DNA from: Stenopsyche tienmushanensis
Lineage: Eukaryota; Arthropoda; Insecta; Trichoptera; Stenopsychidae
Length of the DNA stretch: 64,000 nucleotides
NCBI GenBank assembly: GCA_008973525.1
Contig: WACJ01000381.1
Span: 62,001 to 126,000, forward strand
Direction: 5' to 3'
A program made the translations under genes and the position numbers. The notes below the pieces were generated by a model, which saw only the letters and a program-made list of their open reading frames with translations, made no database searches and had not been told where the DNA came from. Of this stretch, positions 46,701 through 59,500 are shown piece by piece. Position 1 is the stretch's first letter; the number at the start of each line of letters is the position of its first letter.

Positions 46701-49700
46701 GAGCAGCTTGTGCAAGCGGCAGAAAGCTAAAGCTCTTGGAACGGAGTCTAAAGCGCACCCTTCTCCATTACACCCTGAATGCAAATAAAAGTTTCAAGTT
46801 GACCCTTTGGTAATTAATTCCAAAGCACCTACATTTTGGTTTAAAAGTAATCGAGGTCGCGGCATTTTTGGCTTTTGCCTTATTCAATTAAGGGAATTCA
46901 GCACTTGTAATGATTATGAACGAGCTAAAAGTAATTGTTGGCTCACAGAGCTTTAATTATGTACGGCAAATGGATGAGTGGCGTGTCAACTGATAGAACA
47001 GACGCAGTGTAGCGGAGACCAAGGAATGTCGGAAAGCTCGAAGAGAAGAGATTATTAATTATTCCTTCTCTGTTAAAAAAATTACAAAAAATGCTAAAAA
47101 ATCAGCTTCCTAATGTGGTTTCTCCTAAAGTGCTAAGTGAAACAGTGTTAAACGAGGCCATTTCAATACAAATTTAAATAGGGAATAGCAACATGTGATA
47201 ATATAAGTTATGTAACATATAAACATTAGCATACAGTAATACAGCGTTCATTTTTGTTATGAAGGCTCTTCTGAAATTCTTTTATCTAACATCATTTGCT
47301 GCTTTCTCATTGAGGAAATGTTGGCAGGAGAATCTTGCTTTAGTATGTCCTGTGGGCAGTTCCACAATTAAGCGCGCGGAATAATGATTCAATTGTCTTG
47401 GTTTCAAAACTATAAGGTGTGGATGGCAGCCATAATTTTATAAACACATATAAGCTATGTAAAACTATGTCAAAATAGTTGGTAATGATACCAGAAAAAC
47501 CATTTAAAAAAAAATAAGCAAATTCATTGGGCTCTACATTTTCAAACATTCCTTATTCTGCCAGTTTTTAAAGGTCTTTGATAAGACTCCTACCAGAAAC
47601 CTGCAGAAATTCCTTAATATCCTGGTTATCTACTATTCCTAGTTCTGCTGTTTTGATTACGCTGATAATTAGGCTGACGATAGGTTCTTCTTGTTGGGAA
47701 TACTTAGATATCACCAGACATAGCTTTTTCCACGCACCGTTCATGGATTTATCAGTTAATTCTTGCCGAGCAAGATCAGAAGAGCTGTGTTTTTAAGTAG
47801 ACTGCGTTTTATTATCACATTTCGACATAATTGTATCTTTAAAAAAAGTATAATAATAAAACTGTCATAAAATCAAATCAAATTAAAGAATTTACTTACT
47901 TGCAAAGTAATTCGATCTCGGCGTGACTCGTCAAATTGCGTAAACATAGCTCGAAAATAAGGGCTGCACGCAGCCAAAATAGCGCGATGCGCCGGAACTT
48001 CAGTTCCGCCGGCAACAAGTTTAACGTCACACAGCACTCCTTGCCTACAAGTTAAAAATGACTATAGCACCAAAACAATGATAAAATAAACAATTCCAAC
48101 AAAATATATTAATTTACTTCCGCATCTGACTGAGCGTGTCAAGTGCTGCTGTGGCATGGTGGTGATGGTGATGTCGTTCTGAAGCTCCATCTTCGGATAT
48201 AATACCTCCTAGTCCACAAACTCCAACAGGCTGGCTACTTTCGTCGAGCGAAGATTGACTGGCGCATCTTAATAGGAGGCAGCTAAAATTTTACACGATA
48301 ATATTAAAGGTATAATAGATTAAATAAAGTACATTTGATTACAAATGTAAAAATTTTCTTTAAATTTTTAGTATAACCTAATGAGAATAAAAATGTATTT
48401 CTGTGGAAACGTGAATATCAGACGTAAGAATGAACGATCGAATGAGTAGTATTATTATATTTATTTATTTTATAAACTAGCGTAAGGAACTTATCACACA
48501 GAGAGGTTTCCACAAGCCATTTTTCCTCTATTATATTATTCTTATAATAACTACAATATATTAGATGTTAGAAGTTAGCTTGTAATTAGGATAAGAATAT
48601 GAATCCAAAACTTAAGTTTTATTGTGTAAAATAGCTAATAGATAGATCGTACTCTATATTTTATATTTTTCCATGATTAGCTTTAGTGTATGTATGAGGT
48701 CTGTCGTGGAATATTTTTTCATAAAGCCAGTCTGCTCGATTTATTGATTTTCGTCACAATAAGTGAATGAAATTAATATAAAATAATCATATTATGCATA
48801 TAAAGCGTCGATGAATGACCGACCTACGAACTTGAGGCTTATTCCATAATTTTAGATAGTATGCAAACTATTTGTAGACAATAATTTCAAATATGGATTA
48901 AATTAAATTTATTTAATTCATTAAAATGAACTTTTACAAACGACAAACATGTTTTATCTTAGTTTGTTTAGTAGTAGATAAATATGTAAATGTTTGAACA
49001 AATATACACAATGCGTGGATTAAATAACATGTGTCCATTTACACAACTATATATTTACGGAAGATATTAATTAGATAAATCTCAAAATTATTGTTGGATA
49101 GATGCTTAGTTCTTGAATGATCATTATGGATTGTTAAAATTTAATAAAAATCTTAAAAGCAATCTCTTATCAATTTAATTTAATTTAAGTTTGTCCTTTA
49201 CATAATTTAATTGATAAATATGGGACTGTTTTAACTGCTGTTGATTTATATGGAAATTTACGAAATGTTTATGTATTACGAAGGCCAAATACTGTATTAT
49301 TTTTTAATTCATAAATTTACATCAGTTATTTCTCGTTACTAACTACAAAGCCAATTTTTTGTTGAACAGTCCAAAGATCAAAATAATCAAATGTTAAAAT
49401 AGCCATTGTGTAATGATAATTATTTCACAAATTTAAATATTGCTCTTATTGTCATGATGATATCTATTGAACTAATACGGCAATGTCATATATACATTTT
49501 TTTTTTAATTAAAACTAAAAAGTCATATTAATGACATTAGATGAAACATTAGCTCCCACAGGCTATTTTTAAAAGGTACATGAGATAAATTAAAATTAAT
49601 AAACATTCAAATGATATACAATAATATGTAATAGTCAGTATTCGATATTGAACCCAAATTCAATATTGTTATGATTCAATGCATTGGGTAAAAACATGAC

Positions 49701-50059
49701 AAACCCACACAAAACAAAATGGTGAGAAAATCTGTAGGTGGTTTTCGTTTTGAATAAATATAATGTCATGGATGCATTATAAATGATTCCTCAAAAAATG
49801 CATATGATGACACCATTCCAAGTACTACGTTGTGTATTCATTTTGTGGATTTTTATAAATGAAATGAAAATAGGTCATAACAAGTCAGCAAAATCGAATT
49901 TGGCAACACAATTACAATGCCAAGCTAAAAATGTAATCAATCTAAAGCGCAATTTAAGCCCTGTACATTTGTGCGCGATTAAATTTAAATAAAAATGATG
50001 TAAATATTGTCGACAAACCTTCCCTTGTCTTCGTTGGAAGGACCTGGAGGCGCCTCCAT
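41774..50059 (-). CDS. kel: kelch (KLHL2/3 group), with UGA-separated C-terminal extension
   Basis: ORF1 exons (minus): 50059-50019, 48282-48118, 48044-47900, 46227-46147, 46066-45891, 45807-45711, 45637-45536, 45453-45289, 45206-45094, 44993-44816, 44720-44580, 44499-44385, 44131-43917, 43833-43709 (TGA at 43731-43729). Total 612 aa. Residues about 70-170 form a BTB domain ([20 protein letters not shown]), then BACK ([20 protein letters not shown]), then six Kelch blades from 325 ([39 protein letters not shown]). It is closest by text to human KLHL2/3 and fly Kelch: CUL3 ubiquitin-ligase adaptors; fly Kelch organises ovarian ring-canal actin. The last exon, 43484-41774, keeps the frame open for 576 codons past the TGA. 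Full readthrough product 1189 aa. Confidence 0.93.
43729..43731 (-). promoter_or_regulatory. kel: In-frame UGA, candidate readthrough stop of kelch
   Basis: After [15 protein letters not shown] comes TGA followed by C, a leaky tetranucleotide. The exon continues HHPPPP and ends in CA before GTAAGT (43708). The next exon begins G-TAC, so CA+G makes Gln and the ORF1 frame enters ORF2 exactly. In Drosophila kelch a UGA separates two long ORFs and is read through; the same layout here is strong evidence of conservation. Confidence 0.8.
46310..47820 (+). mobile_element. Decayed transposon-like sequence in kelch intron 3
   Basis: Broken plus-strand frames contain [20 protein letters not shown] (about 46580-46640) and nearby text typical of repetitive insect ORFs that I cannot assign to a named superfamily. 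Later open stretches (47340-47800, both strands) are not recognisable. It fills most of the 1.67-kb intron between kelch exons 3 and 4. Confidence 0.4.
48285..50018. other. Large first intron of kelch
   Basis: A 1.73-kb AT-rich intron between the 13-codon first coding exon and the second. No repeat, exon or RNA gene seen. Confidence 0.6.
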
Positions 50060-50792
50060 ACTCTCTGTCACAACACTGCGCGTGCTCGCGAACACCTTTT
50101 GACCTTTACGATAACACCTTCGACCCTCTGGGAATGACGTATGTATTATATTTCTCACGGACGCTTTGCCTTTTTTTTAAACTTACAAAACAAGGATATG
50201 TGTATAAGTACAATATTTCATACAACATACGATCCATTATTAAGTGTATGTTTAAATTTTTTTACGCTCCTTTTTTACATATTAAAAGGTCTTTATTTTA
50301 AATTTTCAATCTAAATAATATCGTAATAAAATTGAAACGAATTCATAAGATTGATTATTATTTATTGGATTTAAAACCAGGTTTAAATAGATTTCTTTTT
50401 CAAATATAAATTTATTTAATAAGCTTGTTATTTTTAATGAGTTTTATTGATTAATGCACAATAAATTAATTTTATAATTAAGCACGAATAAAAAAATCTT
50501 AACCATAATAATCCATAATCTCTTTTGGCTTTTAAAATTGCATTAAATGATTTTTATTTTTAAAGCTGTATTTTAAAAGACGCAAAATTTCTATCAACGA
50601 TTATTTTAAATATAGCCTTAATTTATAGAATATTATTTAAATTATCTACAAGCTCTATTTTTTTAAATTGGAATAAATAAAATAAAATATTTAAAAATGT
50701 GAGGTTCAAATACGTGCGTTAATTTTGCAATCTGGCAGCATCGAGTGGCTGTCATACGGTCGCGGGACGTACAATTCAAACCAGCCGTTAAA
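50060..50792. promoter_or_regulatory. Divergent kelch / MIS12 intergenic region
   Basis: The 733 bp between the two start codons must carry both 5' UTRs and promoters if neither gene has further 5' exons. Sequence near the kelch start (50060-50130) and near 50730-50790 is less AT-rich than the middle; no TATA box is clear. Confidence 0.4.
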
Positions 50793-51380
50793 ATGGATCC
50801 CTCTTCGGAAGCATCCCGCAGTGCAAATGTCCCTGAATGGACTAGCGAGGAATATGAGTGTCAATTTTTTACTTTTCATCGACGTTTGTTCATTGAGTGC
50901 CTGCAGGCGATGGTGGAAGAGCAGATCGACAGGCAGGTGCGGGGTGCTCAGGACGATCTCACAGAGGCGCTCGGATTGAGCGGGGAATCGTTGCTCGCGG
51001 TGACGGCAAAGCTTAATCGCGTCTCTAATTTCTTACGGCGCAATGCTGATGGTCCGCTACTTCGGATCCGACAGGAGATCGACGAATGCTTCCGCATTCC
51101 AGACGAATTGACCCTCCCCGAAGATAAAGACTACGGGGCGACAACGGACGAACAATCACGTGCAATTGAACGGATGGAAGCCGCTCGCAATCGAGCATTA
51201 TCAGCTGCGGCCGCGGGACGTCTTCTCAAACGTGAACTGACAGCCGTCCGTGCCCCGTCACTACAAAATTCTGTGAAAGCGGCCCAACACGCTGCCGAAA
51301 ACTTAGCAGCATCCGTCAGTTCAACTTCTATCGCACCGAGCCTCCTTCTTCGTCATGCACACATATTTCGGCAATCTTGA
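50793..51380 (+). CDS. MIS12-like kinetochore protein (single exon)
   Basis: A single uninterrupted frame of 195 aa from the ATG at 50793; an earlier in-frame GTG at 50745 would add 16 residues. MIS12 is a subunit of the MIND/Mis12 complex that bridges centromeric chromatin and NDC80 at the inner kinetochore. Seen: N-terminal YECQFFTFHRRLFIECLQAM (residues 21-40), resembling the family's Y-E-x-Q-F-F-G-F start, and FRIPDELTLPEDKDYGATTD (100-119), resembling the conserved RIP-x(4)-LPEDK motif. The remainder is predicted helix with Ala- and Arg-rich segments. GC is clearly higher than surroundings, fitting a coding exon. Fast-evolving family, so the call rests on these two motifs. Confidence 0.72.
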   Translation: MDPSSEASRSANVPEWTSEEYECQFFTFHRRLFIECLQAMVEEQIDRQVRGAQDDLTEALGLSGESLLAVTAKLNRVSNFLRRNADGPLLRIRQEIDECFRIPDELTLPEDKDYGATTDEQSRAIERMEAARNRALSAAAAGRLLKRELTAVRAPSLQNSVKAAQHAAENLAASVSSTSIAPSLLLRHAHIFRQS

Positions 51381-51980
51381 ACCTTTTTGTTTCCGAGTTT
51401 TTGTCCTAAACTGTCAACTAATGAGCAACAGTGTAATACTCTTTGACCAAACTTGTTAATCAGTCATGTATATATAGATATAGGATTCTTAAGATTGACA
51501 CTAGTTATGTTTATATTTTTAATTTCGAATCAAAAACAAGTATCCAATTCCATTGTGTAATTTTAAGAAATAAATTAAAACTATACCCCTTATCCATATT
51601 TATACCAAATAACTGGACACTAAGACTTTTCAAAATTATATAAAGCGACCGGATACCCGTTTTTGACGCTTAATTAATATATATATATAGTATAAGTAAA
51701 TAATTTCTCAAATAAAATTATATTTTTATTATATATTTATTATGCTTCAATTTAGATGAAAGTGTTTTCATTTCCTGATAATGTTGGAAAAATTAAATTA
51801 TTGTCATTTCATATAAACATCTTATTGTTCTTGGTTGTTATTTATATCATTAACCTGTTAAATGCCAACGACTCACATTTTTGCAGCATGCAGCCTTGTG
51901 TTATCATGAAGAAGTCTTTTTTGATTATTGACCAAAACAGATTGTTTTTATACAAGCTCTTTTTTCATTCATATTAGTTG
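51381..51980. other. AT-rich sequence after MIS12
   Basis: No gene recognised. Several AATAAA-like words (for example about 51567 and 51711) could serve MIS12 3' processing. Confidence 0.4.
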
Positions 51981-51984
51981 TTCT

Positions 51985-52300
51985 CAATAAACGATCGCTG
52001 AAACGGTCTGACTGGATTTGAGCAATTCATAATAAATAATTTCAGAAAAATCCCACCGCATACAAAACAATCTTTATTGTTAGTGTTGATCGAGGGTTCA
52101 AAAAACAAGTATTTGTCCAGAAGAAAGCCGTTGTTTTTTTCATACAGAAATATTATATAGTACCCATTTCTTGTCTCCAGTTACAATTTGATTCCTAACT
52201 GTTGACCATGGACAGCTAATCTTCAATTCCTCGATAGAAATCTTATGTGTTTTTTGATTATTTTTCGATCCCCCTAATATTAGCATAGATTCTTCGAATA
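51985..52300 (-). mobile_element. Mariner transposase fragment
   Basis: Minus strand reads VTGDKKWVLYNIS near 52140-52200 and, further on, RWDFSEIIYYELLKSSQTVS near 51990-52070. These are the first catalytic motif and the IYYELL motif of mariner transposases. No terminal repeats found. Confidence 0.6.
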
Positions 52301-52426
52301 TGGGAAATATGGGGCATCATTAATTTATATATATTTTTAGGACACTCTTGCCCATGTTGAATTATAAGTATTTATCTCAGCTGATACTGCTCGAAGTATA
52401 GATCAGTTAAACAGTTTTACAGTTCA

Positions 52427-52800
52427 GGGCCGTAACAAGGGCGTGGTAAAGCAGGCGACTATTCTAATTTATATGAACTAACACTGATTGACTCTGTCCG
52501 TTTTTATAATATATACTAAGTTGTCTAATCCATCTTTTCTTCATTATCGCTTAAACATTGGGCCGACATAAGCCTGCAATAAAATAAAGACAACAATATT
52601 TTCGACCGATTGTAAAATTTAAACTACCCATTTTAAATCAGTCTTCTTCAGAAAACTTCGTTTCATAATGAGAGTTTATAATCGTTCAGTATGCATGTTC
52701 AGATATGGCATACGATCGCAAGGATCGTTGATTCGTCGTATCAGTGGTCAGAAAAACGGACCGATTGGACATATAAACGTTGTGGCTGCTCCGTCCTCTC
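52427..52800 (+). repeat. Dispersed LINE-3'-derived repeat, copy 3
   Basis: Starts cagggccgtaacaagggcg, contains cattgggccgacataag and ends with the frame text RRISGQKNGPIGHINVVAAP, matching copies at 6525 and 58505. Slightly shorter because an internal block near the head is missing. Confidence 0.6.
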
Positions 52801-52919
52801 TTCTAGCTCTAGACTACTATGACTTTGAATCTATACATACAGAAATTATAATAGCAGAAATATTTCTAAGAATCCGCATATTATTTGTTTAATTAAGAGC
52901 TGAAAGTATAATGTGTAAA

Positions 52920-55900
52920 TATATTATTGTAAGATTGAATGTCTTTGTTTTTCTTAATTTAGTATACCCTTTACATTATCAAATGGGATTAAAAAAAGAC
53001 GTACAACTTATTAATGTTTTGTTTTTGAATGTTTGTTAGATTCATCAACAGACAAGTTTATTATCTCTATTTTTACATTAATATAGCTAACAGTTATGTA
53101 TAATGATTACACTATTAAAAGCTATTTAACATACAAATTTAAATTTATATACACCAGATACAAATGATACACTCGATTGATTCGTTTTACACATTAAGTA
53201 TGAAGGATACACGATATTATATGACTATGGTGACAGTTATGATACATTTTCTAAGTAGGAGATTGAAATGATTTCAACAAAAAATTATAGCGCTGTACTT
53301 AATCATCGTTAAAATTGTATCGCTTCAAAATTTAAACTAAATATATGTACAGATTCAGATGGAACTGCTTAAATTTGAGCTGTTTCTCAGTGTAGTTCTC
53401 TGTAGTTCAGTGTTTTCATTACTTATCACACGGCTATTGATCACATAAATGTATTTAAAACCATGTCAATATAAAAGAGTTTATGCACATAAAAAATCCA
53501 CAATGATAGAAAGATTTGACTACTGTTTATTCATTGCAGTAAGACTCCACTTAACGCCCTTTCAGTATTACGTATCGACGGATGGATCAATCTTTCAGTT
53601 ACAACTGGTGAAAATCTTTTCAACGCCGATGAAATTTGCTGAAGACATAACGTCTTTATTAGACCTTTATTTAACTCATTTAGTGCTGGAATTTATTGAA
53701 ACGTATCCACTGCGTTAAGCGGGGTCTTATTGCGTTACGATATGAAGGATTTGCTTCTTAACATGGATAAAAATGAAATATTTCATATGATCAGCCATAA
53801 AGCGCGATGAGCTTAAATTTAATCACTAGAGCAGTATTTTTATCCCATCCGAGACATCCGCTGTAGACGTTTAACAAGTGATTTATTGTCACGTCGGATC
53901 ACCGGTGAATAAAATTATGACGAGAACACAATTAATTTTAAGCTCTAAATTAATAGTTTTTGGCATTTTTTCAGTCTAATGCGAGAGCAAGATTGTTGAT
54001 TTCATCGGTTAAATTAATTGCAGCATATTCAAGTGAATACTTATAACGCGATATTTACAGTCACTTACAGAGAGTTTTCATGATGATTTCTTTTTATATT
54101 ACTATTTTAAGTAAATATTAAATTTGATTTTACAAATGTGCGAATACTTATGATAATATCACAGCCATTTTCAAGCACTCTATGACTGAAGTGTATTTTT
54201 ATTGCGTTGTGAGTTATATTTATTTATTTTTTTGCAATCTGCACATTGAAGGATTGAGATCAATTGTCGCCGTAGCGTGAACGTTTATAAAAATTGCACT
54301 TCAGTCACTTACAATACATCTCAATATGTGTAAAAACTTCAATCACTTCTAATATTTTGCTTTAATATATATTCAATATCGATTACAATTTAATTTCACG
54401 TTTAAATTTTATTATTGCTGAAAAAATGCTCCTCGACGTGTTACATTATGCTCGTTTTTCTTTGTTAAATATCAATGTTTATCGGATATGTGTTTTTATT
54501 TGTTATTTTAATTCTTTCTATATTCAAAGGAACATTTTTTCATGGAATTTAACTATGTGAAAATCTGTTAAAACGACAAATCAAATAAAGTTTTCTCATA
54601 AGGAATTTAATTTAATCTGATATGATATATTTAATGGCTGACCACATTTAGCTTAAAATTGCTTCAGGCGCGAATCAAACTCAATGTAATTAAGCATATT
54701 TATCGTATCATCTCGGCCGTCTGCGTGTATATCATACGTAATACAAAATGACGGCAATGCGCGCGAGTCTGTCGGCGTTATCATAACAAATTGTACGATA
54801 ATATTCAATCACAAATGCGTTCAAGGCGTGCTAATTTGTTATAAATGACTCGCTTTACCAGACTTTCATCATGTATATACCCACAAATAAAAAAATATAT
54901 ATGTATATTTGTAAGTGAGCACTTTGATCTTATTTTTTTACACATCTTTTAAAAACGTATAAATCCTCTTGAAAATAGTTTCTATTAAATTTATCATCGA
55001 TAAGAGATCATTTAGCGTTTGTTTCAATATGCGTACGATTAATATAATTTTTATTGACAAAATTCTCGAAGATTCCTCGTACAGTTCCACAGATTTGCAT
55101 CGTGGATAACAGAAATATATGAAATTCTATCTTATTTAGGATTATAAATTTATTTTTTAATAATGTCACACAAGCAAGCTTATTTTTGTTGCGATCATGT
55201 GCGCTAGACACGAATGTACACATTTAACAAATAGTCTTAAATTCTACGTAATTGAGTCAACATCGAATTTACAAATATTGTATATATATATCATTTTTAT
55301 TATATCATTTTATTATTATGACTTTATTTATTTATTTATAGACATTTATATCTTTCAATGAATTTTAATTATTATTTTGTCAACGAGATACTTCACATAT
55401 ACACCTTTAGTTTAAAATTAAATCAATAAATACAATATAGAATCATCGTTTGGTACTTCTATAGCTTGATGTATTCTGCATTTATATAATTTACCGATTG
55501 AAACTTTGTTATATTTCCCAACGATGGATCGTAAATGTAAAACATTAATTGATTTATTAACAAAATAACTACATAGATGATAGCGTTCGTTACTGTATTT
55601 ATAGATGATTAACGCCATGTTTAAATGTACATCATGTAGAGGTAGACATTAAGCTATAGTAGCACCCATTTGTATCATAGAAAATAAATTTACATCAAGA
55701 AAATATGGATAGTTTCTGTATTAACATAATACATTTTGATAGAATTTCTTACACGCTTTCTTTTTATATATATAAATACTTACAAACAAATACTTGAACA
55801 TAAAATTTGCGCTCATTTTATAACGTTTAATTGCGATATAAATGCAATAATTTCAGTTCCGACATGAAAATAAACTGCATATAAAATTGAATTGTACGAC

Positions 55901-56540
55901 ACTGAAAAAGATGTGTGCATAAAATTGTTCAAAAACGGATAACTATAAAATCTTTTATTCTATTACATTTATATTTATAACACAATCGTTGGATAACTAA
56001 CGTTAAAGGGATGAAATATTTGATTATACATTATTCTATAACGGTTTTCGGAATAAACGCAATTAAATATTTATCATTTTATGTATCGTAATCTATACGG
56101 CATTGCCAATCAAGCTCAACATGTTGTTAACGTTAATCTTTTTATTATTATTTTTTTAATATAAGGACATTTAACAAATCATTTATTATTTTTAATTCAA
56201 AAGAACTCGGTAATATTAAAAATAAAATTGATATTAGAAAATTTTCAACTTTCATATATACTATATACATATTTTATTTAATAAATTAAACACATCTTTA
56301 CATATAACTCTTATCGTTCTAGCTCTAACATTATCAACATCTATATATTTATCTTAAAATTACATAACAACTAGCACAGTTTGTAAGAATAATTGATATA
56401 TAATGTATGAAGGCTTGCTCAATAGGAGCATGCGGGCAAGATGCACTCAAACATAAATCGGGGCACGCGTTTCAGGTGCACGGGTAGGGCCACGTGCCAC
56501 GGGTCCTGGCCATCGCCACCCACTCGCACACCATGCTACT
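52920..56540. other. Gene-free AT-rich region 3' of the GPCR gene
   Basis: About 3.6 kb of AT-rich sequence with no convincing exon. Open frames here are short and carry no family text. The more GC-rich patch at 56400-56540 lies just beyond the candidate last GPCR exon and could be its 3' UTR or more coding sequence. Confidence 0.45.
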
Positions 56541-56542
56541 AG

Positions 56543-59500
56543 TCACCCTGCCATCATTCTACTAGCTTCAACATCTTCGTTAACCTTATTGCGTTGAAAT
56601 AATACATTAATACGTTTCTCAAATTCAATAATACAAACAATTCATAAGCGGTTTGAGGGCCAGGTTTTGTGCATGTGGGACAAGAGCGAATTTAAAAGAC
56701 TGTGTTTGGTATATTCTTACATTGCGTAGATACCTGAGGTTGTGGAAGTATATGTGGAGCAACGGGTAGCGTAAAATGTCCACCGGGACGCGGACGTAAA
56801 TGTCTATTATGTAATTCCATTTGTACTATTTTCATGAACTCTATTTGCGCTGCCAGCTTTTGTATTTCTTCCTGCAAACGATTGTAAAATTAGCATCAAT
56901 CTTATACATTCATGCATCAATTTTGTACATTTTTATAAATGCCGCACTTTAAGTTCATCATTTTCCTGCGCCAAATCGTGTGGAGTGAGAGGCGGCGGCG
57001 TATGCGGATGCACGAGGCCTATTCCGTTAAGAGAGAAAGACGCCGAAACACCCCTCGCCGCTCTACTATCCCATTGATCGCCAAAACCGCGCCAAACGCG
57101 AACAACCTTAAACAAAATGCATGCGATATCACGGCGTTATTACACATTTCAACGACTAAATTATATTTGATATGATTAAATTGCGCGTTTATAAATATAA
57201 TATTTGTACCTTTGGACCGAAGACTAGTGCCACCGTGACGGACGTTGATAGCTGCGTGCGAATAAATCCGAGGAAGTATTTCATATCGGGTCCAACTTGC
57301 GGAAAGATCAACAGGCTGAAAATTGTTATTGAGCGTCAACGTTATATTTAATAAGCGCGTATGCGGATGTACGAATGAGATGCTGAAATATTTACTGAAA
57401 TGTCAACATTAGACAATTGACTATGGCGATGTTGTATATTGCGTAGGAGATGAGACGCGCTTCGTTGTAGAGAGACTCTGCGTGCCGCACTCCATAGCAC
57501 ACTCTCACGCCCCACAAGAGGAAAAGCAGCTCGCCTATATTTGATGTTAACATTGCAAATAATATATTTTATGCGGCAAAAATATTAATATTTTTCAGAA
57601 ATGCTTGATTAATTTCAGCAGTTAGTGATAGGTATATGATATACCTATAGCGAGGCTGTGATCCCACCAATTGTATGTGCACTGCTTGAATTTTAATCCT
57701 TCGCTGTCGGTTATCTGCAATTAAAACAGATTTGCGTTGTAAACGGCTGATCATGTGTTAAAAATTTGAAATGTTTTATATTTTGTGATCTTAGGGAATA
57801 TAAAAAATATATTATCAGATAGCATCCCTGGTGGGGATCGAACCCACGACCTTTGGATTAGAAGTCCAACGCGCTATCCTCTGCGCTACAGGGACTGACA
57901 TTAATTACTCTTATTGGACAAAACACGATTGATAATCAAACTGTTTTTGAAAACAAACAACAATCGGTTTGTTTTCAGTGTTGTTGTTGAAGTATTTGTG
58001 GTTAGTGTCATGCACATGTGGCTGATTGTCATATATTTATGGTCTGTTTTTTCGGACGCATTAACACGTACGTCGCCCCAAATATTTATCGCCCAGATGC
58101 GGGTGACGGGTATTCTTCCCATCATCCATATATGGCTGTTGTTTTTCTTCCTCCAATTAAATAGAAGTAAAATAATATATAAAATTATTATTTTAATTCT
58201 ATTTAATAAAACAGTTCCAATATATTGAAGTCTTTTTTACATTTGTTTCACGTTTTCTGGCGTTTGAGAATTTGTCTCTTCTTTTGATAACATAGAATGT
58301 AATTCCTTCTAATAGGTTTGCTCTACGGATTTCTATGAACTTAATGGTTTTTGCCTTTTTTTGCTTTCTTTTCATTTTCAGGTCTAGCATTTTCCAAATA
58401 CAACCAATTTCTAACCAGAAGCTCCCGAAATTTTCTTATTTGTTTTTTCTTGAGTCACACATTTTTCAAGAACGGCCTCGAAATCTGTATTTCTACTCTT
58501 GAAAATGCTGCAAAAGAGGACAGAGTGGCCACAAGATCTGTGTGTCTAATCGGTCCGCTTTTCGAACCGTTAATATGACGAATGAGCGCCCAGCGATCGG
58601 ACGCCGTACCTGAACTTGTTTACAGAACGATTACGAATTCTCATTACAAAACGAAGTTGTCCGAAGAAGATGAGTGGGTTGTTTAAATGTTACAATCGGT
58701 CGAAAATATTGTTATTTTATTGCGGGCTTATGCCGGCTGGGTCGGCCCAATGATTGAGTAATAACGAAGAATAGAGGGATTAGAAAACTTAGTATGTATT
58801 ATAAAAATGGACAGAGTCAATCAGTGTTGATTCATGCAAAGTTGAACTCTCGACGTTCTGCGTTTTGCGCCCCAAACCCATTTGCGCCCGTGGCGGGTGC
58901 CTGCTTTGCCACCCTCTTGTTACGGCCCTGTAAGTCTGCATTTATTCCAGATGTTAGGATTGGATCTTACGCTCCAGGTTCACCAATTTACGCCCGGCAA
59001 CGAACGTGTTAACATATCCATGACCACAGATTCAAATTCATTCAAGTTCCATTGATGTGTTATATCAAAAAAGTTGGAATACTTACATCTTCTGCATGTG
59101 GTGGATCAGACAAAGTCCATGTTCCCAAGTAAACAAGAGCAATCAACAACACAGGCAATAACCAACGCAGTAATTGCTGCTCTGTCAGCTTAACTGCATG
59201 CGCTGATTTCACTCTGTATGTCAACGAAACTCTAAAAAGAAACACAATGCATTTAATAGAAATCCCATCTTCGCATAAGCTTCAACACCATAGATCATAA
59301 TACCTCCAGGTCTTCATCAGAAGAGCCGTATAAGTGATGCAAAAGCCCAAATGTCGAGACCACTTGGTGGCTATGCAAGTATACGTGTCCAGCACGGGAA
59401 ATATTGCCGCCATCTGAAATACAACATTGCTGATTTGAAATCGGATCTCCACCATATACTTCATTTCCACAGAAAAGAACCAACCTCCAGATACATAATG

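Noticed and set aside
53449..53718. 89-codon plus-strand frame
   Set aside because: No recognisable motif, AT-rich context and no splice partners; likely chance.
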